Shown here piece after piece: positions 51,001 through 56,334 of a stretch of 64,000 bases of DNA. Below the pieces are notes generated by a model. The model had not been told where the DNA came from, did not search any database, and saw only the letters and a list, made by a program, of their open reading frames with translations. Origin of the DNA: Pisaster brevispinus (Eukaryota > Echinodermata > Asteroidea > Forcipulatida > Asteriidae); assembly GCA_023634235.1 (NCBI GenBank), contig JAMKCF010000007.1, forward strand, positions 15,816,592 to 15,880,591. The letters are read 5' to 3'. The position numbers and the translations under genes were made by a program. Positions within the stretch are counted from its first letter, which is position 1. Each line of letters starts with the position of its first letter.

Positions 51001-51420
51001 GATCCGCCCCTTTGGGTGTTGTTCAGCCTACTGTGAGTGCGTCACATGTGGCCATATATATTTAATAGCCACTCTCGTCTGCCCGTCTTCATGGTCTGAG
51101 CCAATGATAAAAGAGAAAAAAAAAATCAAATCGGCTAACATTTTGCGGAGCACGAAAGCCATACCACAACTGGTCAACGTGATTTACTACACAATATCGG
51201 GGTTTTGTTATCATTTTCAGGACAAGGTCATAATTTTCATTACACAAATTTACACCTCATTTATTCATAAACTCACCAAATAGAAAACTGCATAAGTCCT
51301 AAACGAATACCGGTAGCTCGCCTTGGCAACGTCCAGTGTTGCCCCGACACAAGAAGAGTTCCATGTGTGACAAAGTTCATAGCAAGAACACTCTTGCCAA
51401 ATTTTGCTGGGGGCCACCAT
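9055..51420 (-). CDS. TMEM135: TMEM135, transmembrane protein 135 (complete, 15 coding exons)
   Basis: TMEM135 (also PMP52) is a multi-pass protein of peroxisomes and mitochondria, linked to mitochondrial fission/fusion, peroxisomal lipid handling and, in worms, fat storage; part of it resembles Tim17-family proteins. Fifteen minus-strand exons with GT-AG borders join in phase to 1446 nt, 481 codons plus stop; the human protein has about 458. The N-terminus has the cysteine-rich CYELCHTWNSSC (human CYEIGHTWHPSC), then FLAANA, then SRRPTLALYMATLATEL. The C-terminal half has SCLLRWLRH, the glycine-rich GFIAGGVAGLS, RSTTISLYFASKVIE, IPHAESILYAIST and IRPAYWSFLL, each aligning with the human order. 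Introns run from 296 bp to 21.2 kb; the largest (20159-41348) contains a lectin gene on the other strand. The start at 51420 is chosen because homology begins there although the frame stays open upstream. Confidence 0.95.
9741..10094 (+). mobile_element. Leu-type SINE with ATT tail, abutting the TMEM135 exon 14 donor
   Basis: Head GGTGTCATGTGGCCGAGTGG and GGTTCGAATCCC, then TGTATCCTTGAGCAAGATAC; 3' end GCGCTATATAAGAACTGG followed by ATT repeats. The tail stops at the sixth base of TMEM135 intron 14 (antisense to the gene). The 3' end differs from the Leu-type SINE at 2263. Confidence 0.88.
10100..10167 (-). CDS. TMEM135: TMEM135 coding exon 14
   Basis: 68 nt: GVFEPHNIRPAYWSFLLSL then TGS, matching human VMEVQTLRPSYWKFLLRLT. 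The donor GTAAGT is followed at once by AAT repeats that are the tail of an antisense SINE (9741-10094). Phase 2. Confidence 0.93.
10288..10430 (+). repeat. Tandem repeat of about 60 bp in TMEM135 intron 13
   Basis: Two and a half units sharing AATGTACTACACCCGTAGCA and ACCATTGTGCGGT. Confidence 0.8.
10600..10698 (-). CDS. TMEM135: TMEM135 coding exon 13
   Basis: 99 nt: SLLVKGQERGIVPVIPHAE then SILYAISTATVLNA, matching human MYFKGIEAGKVPYFPHAD and TIIYSISTAICFQA. Acceptor TTTTCAG, donor GTAAGA, phase 0. Confidence 0.95.
10855..11100 (+). mobile_element. SINE with Asn(GTT)-like tRNA unit near its 3' end
   Basis: Body CCCTTAAGGTGATCCCGTGG through AAAGATATTGACTAATAGGG, then a tRNA-like unit (about 11006-11077): TAGCTCAGTTGGTAGAGC, loop ACGTTAA, B box GGTTCAAATCCC, then TTGTTCAACCC. 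The tRNA unit is downstream of a 150-bp body, the reverse of usual SINE order. A second copy in the same arrangement is at 24509-24752. Confidence 0.75.
11101..12013. mobile_element. 913-bp TA-flanked terminal-inverted-repeat element
   Basis: TIRs CCGTAATTTTCGGATTATAA and its exact complement at the other end, flanked by TA on both sides, as in Tc1/mariner-type insertions. Subterminal repeats GCGGTTTATACGCCGGGCGG occur at both ends. Internal ORFs are under 105 codons and resemble nothing I recognise. It sits at the tail of the preceding SINE, in TMEM135 intron 12. Confidence 0.85.
12853..12929 (-). CDS. TMEM135: TMEM135 coding exon 12
   Basis: 77 nt: GVAGLSSIFFRSTTI and SLYFASKVIE, the most conserved glycine-rich and STTI membrane block of the family (human GFLAGISMMFYKSTTI, SMYLASKLVE). 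Acceptor TATCCAG, donor GTGTGT, phase 0. Confidence 0.95.
13737..13909. mobile_element. GGGCCC palindromic MITE, copy 2
   Basis: GGGCCCAATTTTATGTAGCTG to GAAATTGGGCCC, inserted in a Glu-type SINE. Confidence 0.88.
13972..14148. mobile_element. GGGCCC palindromic MITE, copy 3 (variant subfamily)
   Basis: GGGCCCAGTTTCATAAAGCC to TAAAAATTGGGCCC; centre ACATTGTTGCCACTGG differs from copy 2 and matches the partial copy at about 15335-15476. Confidence 0.85.
14576..14639 (-). CDS. TMEM135: TMEM135 coding exon 11
   Basis: 64 nt: SVSCLLRWLRHRNSPLHGFIA, matching human [21 protein letters not shown]. Acceptor CTTGCAG, donor GTAAGA, phase 1. Confidence 0.94.
15040..15207 (-). CDS. TMEM135: TMEM135 coding exon 10
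   Basis: 168 nt, phase 0 to 0: ATVHKFAVGYAIQAALNLL through DNLDLALFLGLFVGLFR. Human: FIRMFSVGYLIQCCLRI and FQLGAFLGSFVSIYK. The frame stays open past the GTGAGT donor for about 85 codons, but the next exon takes over the alignment. Confidence 0.94.
16141..16207 (-). CDS. TMEM135: TMEM135 coding exon 9
   Basis: 67 nt: LNNLPKQRHCFHDSSC then LSYVLK, matching the human cysteine/histidine-rich segment GPRHRCCKHYEDNC followed by ISYCIKG. Acceptor GGCTGCAG, donor GTAGGT, phase 0. Confidence 0.9.
16567..17988. mobile_element. 1.42-kb TTAA-flanked element with four strong hairpins
   Basis: TIRs AGGGACACACCGGCTTAC and AGGGGCACACCGGCTTCG (other end complemented), flanked by TTAA both sides. TTAA target plus AGGG ends fits Kolobok-like or piggyBac-like elements. 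Inside: a 41-bp near-perfect palindrome (16895-16935), 13-bp arms (16954-16981), 25-bp arms with a 16-nt loop (17004-17069) and 21-bp arms (17796-17843). No transposase recognised. In TMEM135 intron 8. Confidence 0.8.
18418..18609 (-). CDS. TMEM135: TMEM135 coding exon 8
   Basis: 192 nt: VFDCLFHMFHRMLVGDDEM, then a segment containing TSGRYEDFWSDRSAREY and RTVIRAKLRQLMI. The first part matches human FTFSALRFIVGKEE; the rest replaces the variable loop before the second membrane half. Acceptor AACAACAG, donor GTATAA, phase 2. Confidence 0.88.
19330..19425. repeat. Inverted repeat around ACTCATTCGGGTTTAAC
   Basis: AACTCATTCGGGTTTAAC and GTTGAACCCGAATGAGTTC form opposing arms about 70 bp apart. 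MITE-like, in TMEM135 intron 7. Confidence 0.6.
19867..20047 (-). mobile_element. Leu-type SINE, 3'-truncated
   Basis: Minus strand: GTGTCGTGGCCGAGTGGTTA, GACTCAAGCTCTGG (anticodon CAA), TTTCTGATCAGCAGAG and GTTCGAGTCC, then CTTGAGCAAGATACTT. Ends 70 bp from TMEM135 exon 7. Confidence 0.85.
20117..20158 (-). CDS. TMEM135: TMEM135 coding exon 7 (42 nt)
   Basis: Codes RGNCLKKDSVSSL with split Lys codons on both sides; acceptor TCTACAG, donor GTAAGT. It aligns with human FRCKDGLKG. The evidence is its phase fit between exons 6 and 8 and the conserved KD pair. Confidence 0.85.
20245..20548 (+). repeat. 92-bp tandem repeat, three full units and a partial
   Basis: Units start ACATTCTGGCAATGTTTAC and include CACGGCTTGCTATCCAATAC and AACCATAAGAAACAAACAC; copies are nearly identical, so the expansion is recent. 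At the edge of TMEM135 intron 6. Confidence 0.95.
20939..21062 (+). repeat. AAAT microsatellite
   Basis: About 30 tandem AAAT units with slight interruptions. Translations on the minus strand give artificial Tyr-Leu-Phe-Ile runs. Confidence 0.97.
22405..22728. mobile_element. hAT-like MITE, copy 1
   Basis: Ends CAGGGTTCTTCCCAGGG and TAGAACCCTG; interior shared in reverse orientation with 48713-49053 (AGTACGCTAAATTGAAACA, GATGTTTATCTTGGTTTT, AAAGCCCTACTGTGCAATCT). Confidence 0.75.
23535..23605 (+). repeat. 24-bp tandem repeat, three copies
   Basis: CAACCAAGGTCAAGACCAAGG units. Translation gives an artificial KTKATKVKT run. Confidence 0.85.
24509..24752 (-). mobile_element. Asn-like SINE, second copy
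   Basis: Same order as 10855-11100 on the opposite strand: CTCAGTTGGTAGAGCATG and TAATCCGAAGGTCG, body ATATTGACAAAATAGGG and GATCCCGTGG. Another tail piece (GGGGTTGAACAAAAAAAGG) follows at about 24820. Confidence 0.75.
25083..25358. mobile_element. MITE with TTTATCTTCCAG ends
   Basis: TTTATCTTCCAG at the left and CTGGAAGATAAA at the right; interior has several ACGCGCAAAGTT-like motifs. Confidence 0.55.
25919..26088. mobile_element. 170-bp foldback MITE with CAGCCG ends
   Basis: CAGCCGATTTCACGAAACGC to GGTGAAATCGACGGCTG; interior is an imperfect palindrome of CTAACTTAGGATTAATC motifs. Confidence 0.85.
26686..27025. mobile_element. 340-bp TIR element with AGGCCTTTTCACACT ends
   Basis: AGGCCTTTTCACACT and its exact complement bound the element, with TA at both borders. 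It splits another interspersed repeat whose parts lie near 26560 and 27060-27150. Confidence 0.8.
28021..28759. mobile_element. 740-bp TIR element with GTTTACACCAGATCCAG ends
   Basis: ACCCCGTTTACACCAGATCC and its near-complement at 28740-28759, extended by AGAAAGGTGGA. Subterminal GGATCAGACCCGG/GATCCGGCAATT motifs recur. An open frame of 156 codons inside shows no family. Confidence 0.8.
28805..29092 (-). mobile_element. Glu-type SINE, intact copy
   Basis: Minus strand: GGTTGGTGTAGTGGTATC, GCCTTTCACCTC, GGTTCAAATCCCACC, body TTGGGTTTTCACTCCCTGCC and ending CTTGGCTTCACAACCAGAAT with ATAAATAAA. The 3' end resembles that of the Leu-type SINE at 2263. Confidence 0.85.
29797..30228. mobile_element. 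MITE-like repeat with GGYATACGTTTGGT ends
   Basis: AAGGCATACGTTTGGTAATC at the left and ACCAAAGGTATACGTTTCC at the right form imperfect inverted ends; related copy at 4920-5325. Confidence 0.6.
30880..31205 (-). mobile_element. Leu-type SINE
   Basis: Minus strand: TTTCTGATCAGCAGAGTGC, GTCCTTGAGCAAGATACTTC, TGGTTCACATAGCAAACACC and a 3' end CTTGGTTTCATTACCAGAAA. Same type as 2263-2625. Confidence 0.8.
31330..31692. repeat. Interspersed repeat with GGGCTCGAACTTTACACTGG-type end
   Basis: Relatives at about 20646-20930, 27058-27150 and 49391-49806 share GGCCAGTAAACTCA, CGGACAAGTCC and GAGCTACAAGCCC. Ends are loosely inverted. Class not recognised. Confidence 0.6.
31944..32120. mobile_element. 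GGGCCC MITE, copy 4 (one end decayed)
   Basis: CGGCCCAATTTCATAGAGCC, GAGCAGAAATGAGCTCAGG, GCTGGTAACCTTAGTCTGG; right end lost. Confidence 0.75.
33121..33580 (+). repeat. 32-bp minisatellite, about 14 units, upstream of the lectin gene
   Basis: Head-to-tail units of 32 bp; each contains ATGTAAATT, ATGC, AATTTACAT, a 9-bp inverted repeat around a 4-nt centre, so every unit can form a hairpin. Units differ by single bases (for example TTTGTA, TTAGTA, TTTATA). The array ends about 355 bp before the lectin ATG. Confidence 0.95.
33935..34226 (+). CDS. C-type lectin exon 1
   Basis: Signal peptide plus the first half of the lectin fold, from NYCPPVW through EATC and TAHLVSV to GSFE; ends in phase 1 before GTAGTG. 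Confidence 0.9.
33935..34925 (+). CDS. Secreted C-type lectin-like protein, two exons, nested in TMEM135 intron 6
   Basis: Two exons (33935-34226 and 34681-34925) join in phase 1 into 178 residues. A signal peptide (MGVTRLVLLLSLLLAA, about residues 1-23) is followed by one C-type lectin domain: Cys27 and Cys42 as the extra long-form pair, Cys59 (EATC), WLG at 103-105, WIWTD at 117-121, Cys147, Cys165 and Cys173 (FVCK). The sugar-binding Ca motifs are atypical: no EPN or QPD follows ENW (SAPGQ is there) and WND is replaced by WRQAD. Ca-dependent sugar binding is therefore doubtful. Cys65 makes an odd total of seven mature cysteines, so a disulfide-linked dimer is possible. The size fits echinoderm echinoidin-like lectins. 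An in-frame ATG at 33905 would extend the N-terminus by ten residues; 33935 gives the better signal peptide. Coding exons are clearly GC-richer than the flanks. Confidence 0.9.
34681..34925 (+). CDS. C-type lectin exon 2
   Basis: Starts after a pyrimidine-rich CCCCAACCAG acceptor, completes a Gly codon and encodes EKGIWLGYHKS through WIWTDKLKTTYENW to CGMKQHFVCKMHAM and TGA. Confidence 0.9.
35903..35908 (+). terminator. Possible lectin polyadenylation signal
   Basis: AATAAA about 1 kb downstream of the lectin stop. The interval between contains degenerate tandem copies of a roughly 300-bp sequence (approximately 35340-35810). Assignment is weak. Confidence 0.25.
37307..37975 (+). mobile_element. 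piggyBac-like deletion derivative (669 bp)
   Basis: TIRs CCCTTTCAATACC and GGTATTGAAAGGG directly flanked by TTAA (37303-37306 and 37976-37979), the piggyBac signature. Around 37555-37760 the plus strand has a degraded acidic frame (SEEEPSEDLDETRTM, later DPDDIPIAGPST in another frame) like the acidic N-terminus of piggyBac transposases; the catalytic domain is absent. Frames are broken, so it is non-autonomous. In TMEM135 intron 6. Confidence 0.85.
38545..38716. mobile_element. 172-bp MITE with AATAGACCTTTATCAT ends
   Basis: The 16-bp end and its exact complement bound an interior with AAACCGAGGCTGG and ATAGTCTGGTTCC, also seen near 60835-60870. Confidence 0.8.
40955..41200 (+). mobile_element. 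Leu-type SINE, 5'-truncated
   Basis: GAGTGTGGGTTAGAGTCC, ACACTTGTGTCC, GGGCTTGTCCCGGTGG and a TTATTATTAT tail. Ends 150 bp before TMEM135 exon 6. Confidence 0.65.
41349..41395 (-). CDS. TMEM135: TMEM135 coding exon 6
   Basis: 47 nt: VMLFSLSSAVGLYMF, a transmembrane stretch matching human VLLFCITAAMYMFFF. Phase 2, GTAAGT donor. The following intron is 21.2 kb and holds the plus-strand lectin gene. Confidence 0.92.
42188..42253 (-). CDS. TMEM135: TMEM135 coding exon 5
   Basis: 66 nt, phase 0 to 0: ATELICKILISRGL then VRPIKHGE. Human has ATETLFRMGVARG and TLRNGE. A GTGAGG inside the exon after RGL is a decoy donor; the homology shows the GTATGT after the Glu codon is used. Confidence 0.91.
44743..44914. 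mobile_element. Foldback MITE with 19-bp central palindrome arms
   Basis: Outer GGGCAAGTTTCGGGTGGGCGA and TCGCCCACCCGAACTTGCT; centre TTGACTAGATCGACCATGC and its exact complement (44809-44852). Confidence 0.8.
45066..45468 (-). mobile_element. Leu-type SINE, full length (about 400 bp)
   Basis: Best complete copy: GGTGTCGTGGCCGAG, GACTCAAGCTCTTG, GATCAGCAGAGTG, GTTCGAGTCCCGG, then TGTCCTTAAGCAAGACAC and a long body ending AGCGCTATATAAGAAGCC and ATTATTAA. A second head copy lies directly upstream (45471-45607). Confidence 0.88.
45471..45607 (-). mobile_element. Leu-type SINE head, partial, adjacent to the full copy
   Basis: GACTCGAGTTCTGG, GTCAGCAGAGTGTGG, TGTCCTTGAGCAAGAC, GGATGGGACACC. Tandem to 45066-45468 in the same orientation. 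Confidence 0.75.
47183..47216 (-). CDS. TMEM135: TMEM135 coding exon 4 (34 nt)
   Basis: Very short exon coding RPTLALYMATL after a split Arg codon, between TTGTAG and GTGAGT, ending in phase 0. It corresponds to human RRGLLTIYMANL. Gene finders would easily miss it. Confidence 0.9.
47513..47602 (-). CDS. TMEM135: TMEM135 coding exon 3
   Basis: 90 nt; RIIGRFYPW followed by ALVPACVASGVAI and SLEQKS, matching human KILGKFYSW and ALPASYVAILVERKS. Acceptor TTTCCAG, donor GTATCG (weaker than its neighbours), phase 2. Confidence 0.92.
47902..48096. mobile_element. GGGCCC MITE, copy 5, between two similar flanks
   Basis: GGGCCCAATTTCATAGAG to GAAATTGGACCC. Both sides carry AGTGTGGGTCTGTACCCTG and ACTGAAGCACACCA, so it sits in a local duplication. 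In TMEM135 intron 2. Confidence 0.82.
48236..48382. mobile_element. 147-bp long-hairpin MITE
   Basis: Arms of about 60 bp containing GGTGGCAGCAGACTTACCAGG and CCTGGTAAGTCTGCTGCCACC; related decayed copies at about 45850-46090 and 59458-59550. Confidence 0.85.
48526..48650 (-). CDS. TMEM135: TMEM135 coding exon 2
   Basis: 125 nt after a TGTGCAG acceptor; encodes VSTLIFHRGIPN through LRSTNFLAANAIVF to TICLF, ending in phase 2. This matches the human membrane stretch with LQSASFLTANGALYM. Confidence 0.93.
48713..49053. mobile_element. hAT-like MITE, copy 2
   Basis: CAGGGTTCTCCCC and GGGGAGAACCCTG ends; interior matches 22405-22728 in reverse. Contains three CCGATAC(C)-GCTAATTGCGGG units. In TMEM135 intron 1, 62 bp from exon 2. 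Confidence 0.8.
49201..49394. mobile_element. GGGCCC MITE, copy 6
   Basis: GGGCCCAATTTCATAGAGCTG to CAGCTCTATGAAATTGAGCCC; one mismatch at the right tip. Confidence 0.88.
50019..50533. mobile_element. GGGCCC MITE, copy 7, interrupted by a tRNA-containing insertion
   Basis: Left part 50019-50068 and right part 50378-50533 are colinear with other copies. The gap holds a 309-bp insertion, and GCTTAAACA is duplicated at the junctions. Confidence 0.9.
50069..50377 (+). mobile_element. 309-bp tRNA-containing element with 53-bp terminal direct repeats
   Basis: Direct repeats 50069-50121 and 50325-50377 (AAAACCAAAATTAATA, CTTTATCCCCGATGC, one mismatch) bound a tRNA-like unit (about 50174-50258: TGGTCTAGTTGGTAAGACA, B box GAGTTCGAATCCC). 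Flanking 9-bp target duplication GCTTAAACA (50060-50068 and 50378-50386). It lacks TG...CA ends, so it is not a standard LTR element. Confidence 0.88.
50905..50955 (+). repeat. CCCCACCTCA/CCCCA simple repeat
   Basis: Short pyrimidine-rich tandem tract in TMEM135 intron 1. Confidence 0.85.
51277..51420 (-). CDS. TMEM135: TMEM135 coding exon 1
   Basis: Residues 1-48, starting MVAPSKIWQE and including the cysteine-rich CSCYELCHTWNSSC; ends YAVFYL with a GTGAGT donor, phase 0. The context AAAATGG is favourable for initiation. The frame is open another 61 codons upstream, but those codons show no family resemblance. Confidence 0.93.
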
Positions 51421-51454
51421 TTTGCTTTTGAGTTCCTTGGTTGTGGTGCGTTCG

Positions 51455-51472
51455 CTAGTGATAGCGCGACAT
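51455..51472 (-). other. Five-codon upstream ORF in the TMEM135 leader
   Basis: An ATG 52 nt upstream of the TMEM135 start opens a reading frame of Met-Ser-Arg-Tyr-His followed by TAG. If transcription starts upstream of it, it could modestly reduce initiation at the main ATG. A possible acceptor (TTCCCAG) lies a few bases further upstream, so a non-coding leader exon is also possible. Confidence 0.35.
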
Positions 51473-51749
51473 TGCTGCTGGGAACCAGTGCCGCAGTAAG
51501 ATTGGCCTATTTTTATCAGGGGCGGCGTTTCTCTAGCAGCCGGAAATGGGGTGATATGGTATGATGCATTCAAACAGAAAAAGAGCTGCCGGTGGTTGGA
51601 CAAAAATTGAAGGAGGGGCTAGGGAAAAGAGAGGGGGGAGTGAGAAACAGAAAGAAAGAAAAGGGTGTTTAGGGGGATTTTTTACTTCTGTTTTCCAGTG
51701 AAAAAGTAACAACGTTTTAAAGTAGCCTAATCTAGGGTTGATAAAAGAT

Positions 51750-51878
51750 AAAATTGACTAGAGCGAGACTTGAACCTTCGACCTCCGGAAACTCTACCAC
51801 TGAGCTATAAGCCCAATGCTGGCGGGCTCCCTATTTTTTTTCAAAAGGCCTATCTTTGTTCAGGGGTGCCAGTTTTAA
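51750..51878 (-). mobile_element. Asn-like SINE fragment
   Basis: Minus strand: CTCAGTGGTAGAGTTTCC, GGAGGTCGAAGGTTCAAGTC and GATAGGCC-AATAGGGAG, related to 10855-11100. About 330 bp upstream of the TMEM135 start codon. Confidence 0.65.
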
Positions 51879-54341
51879 AGTTTCACTATTCTTGAATCGG
51901 CTGGAATCTTGAAGCTGACTGGTGATATTGGTGGTAGGCCTGTAGGCATATGAGGCCTTTAAATACAGAGGATTTCAATCTCAGGTCATCACTATTATAT
52001 CATGAATGTGGTGTCTTTAGTTTTCATAACATAATTCCTTTTCTCAGCTGGTTCGCCAACACACTTTACGCGAAATATTGTTATGAATAGCACAACACTT
52101 CTTGAACCAAGACTATTGTGACAGGCATGTGGGCCTATGCAGTACACGGCCCCAGGGAAGACGTCCAAATCACCATGGTTACGGAGAATCTTGGCAACGC
52201 GTTTTTGAATTGATTGCGTCTTCAGCTCTGCCTCATATTGTTTTCTTTTAATTGGATTTTCCCATTGGTGACGACTTTGGGAGTTGGTGACGTCACCCTC
52301 TGCCACCAATAGCTATGTTGCCTTTTATTATGGTATAATTGGTGTAGCCTCACATGCATTTTGCATCGCCGTCTCACTACAACAAACCCAATGATACACG
52401 CAGTGTATACCCTAATGTATGCAACCTCACAGCCCCCCCCCCCCCTTGGGATCCAAGAGCCCCCGCCCCTCATCTTCAGCAGCGCAAACAAAAATGCATC
52501 TAAAAACGCCAGCCGGGTTTTTGACAAACGCCCCCAACAGTCGATAGCTGATGAACGCCATTAATTTTCAAGTGGACATCTTTTAACATTATTATCGGCC
52601 TAATAACTGCTTATAGAATGACAATGTTCACTGTAGCCTGTCTTAATACAGAAATGACATTTTAGACAAGGAAAAGAAAAACCACCTAAGGCACTAAAAC
52701 GACTGTCTGAAGCTCGTTCAACCAGGCTCGTAATAATTACACAGGCCTAAAATTATGATTCAGCGTGTGGTTGGATGGATCGTGAAACGTTACAACACAG
52801 TCCGTCTCAATTCTGAGCGTTGGGTGAGCTTTATGTACCGCATAACCATGCTTTTCAAGAGACGTTGAACATTAACTATGAACCATCGATCAAAATTATT
52901 TCCAGAAAACAACGCTAGGTTCTTTGCACTTCCAGAGAACGAGCCTCCGTATATGACAATTACAACAGGCATGGCTGGTTGCATGCAATATATAATAGGC
53001 TGACTGCCTCATCGGTTTGCTCGTGAAACACTGACCCGTCCAAATGGATCTGTCTGCTGCAAACGGCAGTCATTTTTCATTATAAGTGGTTAGTTTGTGC
53101 ATGGGGTGTTCCTTTATTTCGCCCAGTGACAGACTCAGAATAATCTTCACCGTGTGCTGTGACCGAAGCGTGAGTTATTATAGGTGAGTAATTTATGCAG
53201 TTTCTTCATCCAGACGTTCCTTTGTTTTGTTGTATGATATTCATGTTTTATTCTCTCAGTGTCTGCTGCAATTACAATGGTTGCCCCTGAAAAGCCAAAT
53301 ATTGACTCGGGTTAAGTTTAAATATTTCTGACACATACCTCTTGATAATTATTGACCGCTGTGTACCATCCAAAGTGCTGAATAATAATTAATAGGGTGA
53401 TAATGTATACGCTGATTGGTGTAATGATCATCGTCATCATCCCCTCTCGCGCCCCGCCCCTCCCCTCCCCGTCATGGTTCTTAAATCAACGTATGGCTCT
53501 ATAATCTGGTTTCCCGTGCACCACAATCGCCATGATATTTTTCATGATGACCGTAAATATTATGGCAGGCATGCTTCGGGTTTTTTTTATGAAAAGGAGG
53601 CACTAAACATCACAATATTTTTAGGAGAAGAAAGTTTTACTGTCGACCTGATTTCATTTTCTCTCGTTTCTAAAAAAAAAAAAAAACCAGTTATAGAATT
53701 AGTCGCACACTCACCCAAATTTACCATTTCGGGCTGAAGAAAATTCTTGTATCACAAAGTCTTTGGATGAGTGCTTTGGTGAGGGTTTGGGTTTGTGCAC
53801 AAGTTTGTGTGAATAATTATATCCCGTTCTTGTATCTCAAAGGTGGCATCCATACTAAAGCCCTTTGCACAAGTCCATTCGCAGGAAATAAAACCCCGGC
53901 AAATTCCCGGGGAATTTGAGCACGGTGGGAAGTCTAACCCCATGATCAGCTCACCCCGTGTTCGTTTCACCTCCTGCAATTTTCCTGTGAAGAATTGGCA
54001 GCGGGGTTACCCCCACTTAACCGTTACCCCCCAAAGCTTGGGTTTAAACTCCCGGGAACGGGCTATTTCCCGGGAGTTTGCCAGGGCTAGCAGCTCAAGT
54101 GTGGACAAGATCAGCCAAATTTTCCCAGGAATGTCTTGTGATTAATGTGTACTTGTGATTTTTGTTTTATAATTCTCACCAGCATCCCCTTCCCACGCCG
54201 CGTTCAAAAAGAACAAGTCTGGTTTATTAATCCCTCCTCGATCGTCACCATTCAGTAATAACGGTCACCTTCATCATCGCCATCATCATGCATTATTAGG
54301 ACCATTATTTCAGTTCACACATTTCCACATGATCGACTCAC

Positions 54342-54407
54342 GCCGTCGACAGATCCCTTTAGATTCGGAGCTTTCGGATGGTTGTGCGATGCGGCATCTC
54401 CGATGAC
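54342..54407 (-). other. Exon-like segment upstream of TMEM135 (66 nt)
   Basis: TTTTTTTATAG acceptor, 66 nt open in two frames, GTGAGT donor. Frame 1 reads VIGDAASHNHPKAPNL and more; no family recognised. It could be a non-coding leader exon of TMEM135 or a chance combination. Confidence 0.25.
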
Positions 54408-56334
54408 CTATAAAAAAAAGTGTGAGCTTTTTAATAAGTGACCTAATTCAGTATTAATTAACCACTCTACACCGGAGAGAGAAATCGCCATTATATTGAT
54501 GGATGTGCGAATGAGAGCGCAGTGTGTCAAAACATCTGTCTTAAATGAGTGTGATGGGCGAGTGTGAAATTCAAGAGGAGGTGATGGGAAGATTTGAGAT
54601 CGAGGTTGAATGATCGTGAGGGTCAGAGGTTAAGTTCGGTCCTTAATCCAATGGCGAAAAAGCCATTCGTTTGATTGAATGGTTGTTTCGTGTTCCCAGA
54701 CCTGATTTATGTGGGACATTATATTGCGTAATGTTGGAGAAAATTGTGAGGAGCGAGAAGCCCATAATAGGAGGTTACCCATGTTCCGCTACAAATGGGT
54801 GTACACCCAAGCATCCGCAAAGTCAATAAGTCACTGATTGGTGTAGGCTTGGAACGGGAGCGTATAATACCGACACCGTAATGCTTACCTTTATAGTGAT
54901 TAAAGACCTACTTAAACGAAAATTGCAACGAGTGATCTTTGCTGAAATTCATTTGAAAAGTTGTCGATCCAAAAGGAAATTGAGTTCACATGAGATTAAA
55001 TAGATGTTAAAATGTGTAAAAAAAAAAAAAATTGAACACTCTTCTCCGGTGCTTTTCAGAAAGATTCGCGAAAAGCCCTGTATACGACATTGCTCATTTT
55101 ACGTCATAATAGTGGAAGCTCCGTTTTGTACAGCCGCTTTGTTGCAGCATGGATGTATAACAAAGCAACATCCAACACATGGCGTCAAAGTATTGTCATT
55201 TGGACGCATGCCGTCAACGGCAGAAGTGTTTCTAGTTTTTTCAAAACCTTGAGGTTAATTTGTTGATTGATAATTTATGGGAAAAGTGTACAAATATCAA
55301 AATTACATTTAAATGATGAACAAACACATTACAAACAAGTTTAAATAACATTCCCGCTAAAAAAGGTTCGCTCAAGTAGCTGTTTAAGACTCAGGGTTAC
55401 ACTGTGTATACCAGTATTTTATAATCATTTTGATCAGCATTCACGTCGGCCCAGAAAAGCCCCAAATTCGTGAACAATTCATAGAATGATCGTGACGTAC
55501 TACCACGGATAAGATTTTGTCAACCCCCACGCACTCGTAGCGTTCACAATGGTGAAGTGAATTCGACGCTATTCAGAGACAAATCATCCAAACGATTTAA
55601 AAAAAAAAATAAAATAAATAAAATAAAAGTAAACTTGTGTAACTATTGAAGCATGAATATCTGCTAACATACAAGTTATGTAAGTAATATAATGTCAGGC
55701 AATTACTATTTAACATATAGGTTCTTTATAGTTGGTAAGCAGTTTGCAACAGCTAACTATAATTTACGCAAGTTGTATAAGTAAAAAATAAGTACGATAG
55801 TCTTCATCAACCCTTTAAAGAAGCACGCCATGCCACAGACATTCGCGGACAGATTACACTTCCCCCAACCTGTGGGAAAATATTAGCCGTAAAAAAAATA
55901 CCAGCTGGCTATTTTGTTTCCTTCTAACGAGAACTATTTGAGAATGTAATGAATTGTAGCCGGGGTGTAAATCAATGGAAATTAATAGCGGAGTGCCAGG
56001 AACGAATGACCTAAGGGGTTAACCCAGGAGAGAGAGAGATACGGCCCGGACGTTTGAACGGCGTGACAGAGGCAAAAGAATTGAAGTGTGTGCCAGGCTT
56101 ATAGGCTAGACCTATAGCTGCAGACGGCCGCAAAATGTCTGGATTTAAATTATTGGCTTTTTATTTTTCTACAGATGGTGACCGTATTTCCAACGAAACC
56201 AAGACTAGCGGCTGGTTTTTATTTTAACGTTGTTGCTGTGTTATTGTTTCTGTACAAATAGATTACAAGTGGTTTTAAAATTGTATATCAAGCTTTGAGA
56301 ATTCTATTTTCATTGTTTCGTTATACCTATGGGG

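Noticed and set aside
51421..51603. N-terminal extension of TMEM135 (61 more codons in frame)
   Set aside because: Homology begins exactly at the Met at 51420, which has good initiation context; upstream residues look like leader sequence and contain a possible acceptor.
53843..54145. 100-codon plus-strand ORF
   Set aside because: Covers inverted CCCGGGAA/TTCCCGGG motifs that look like a decayed foldback repeat; no family similarity.
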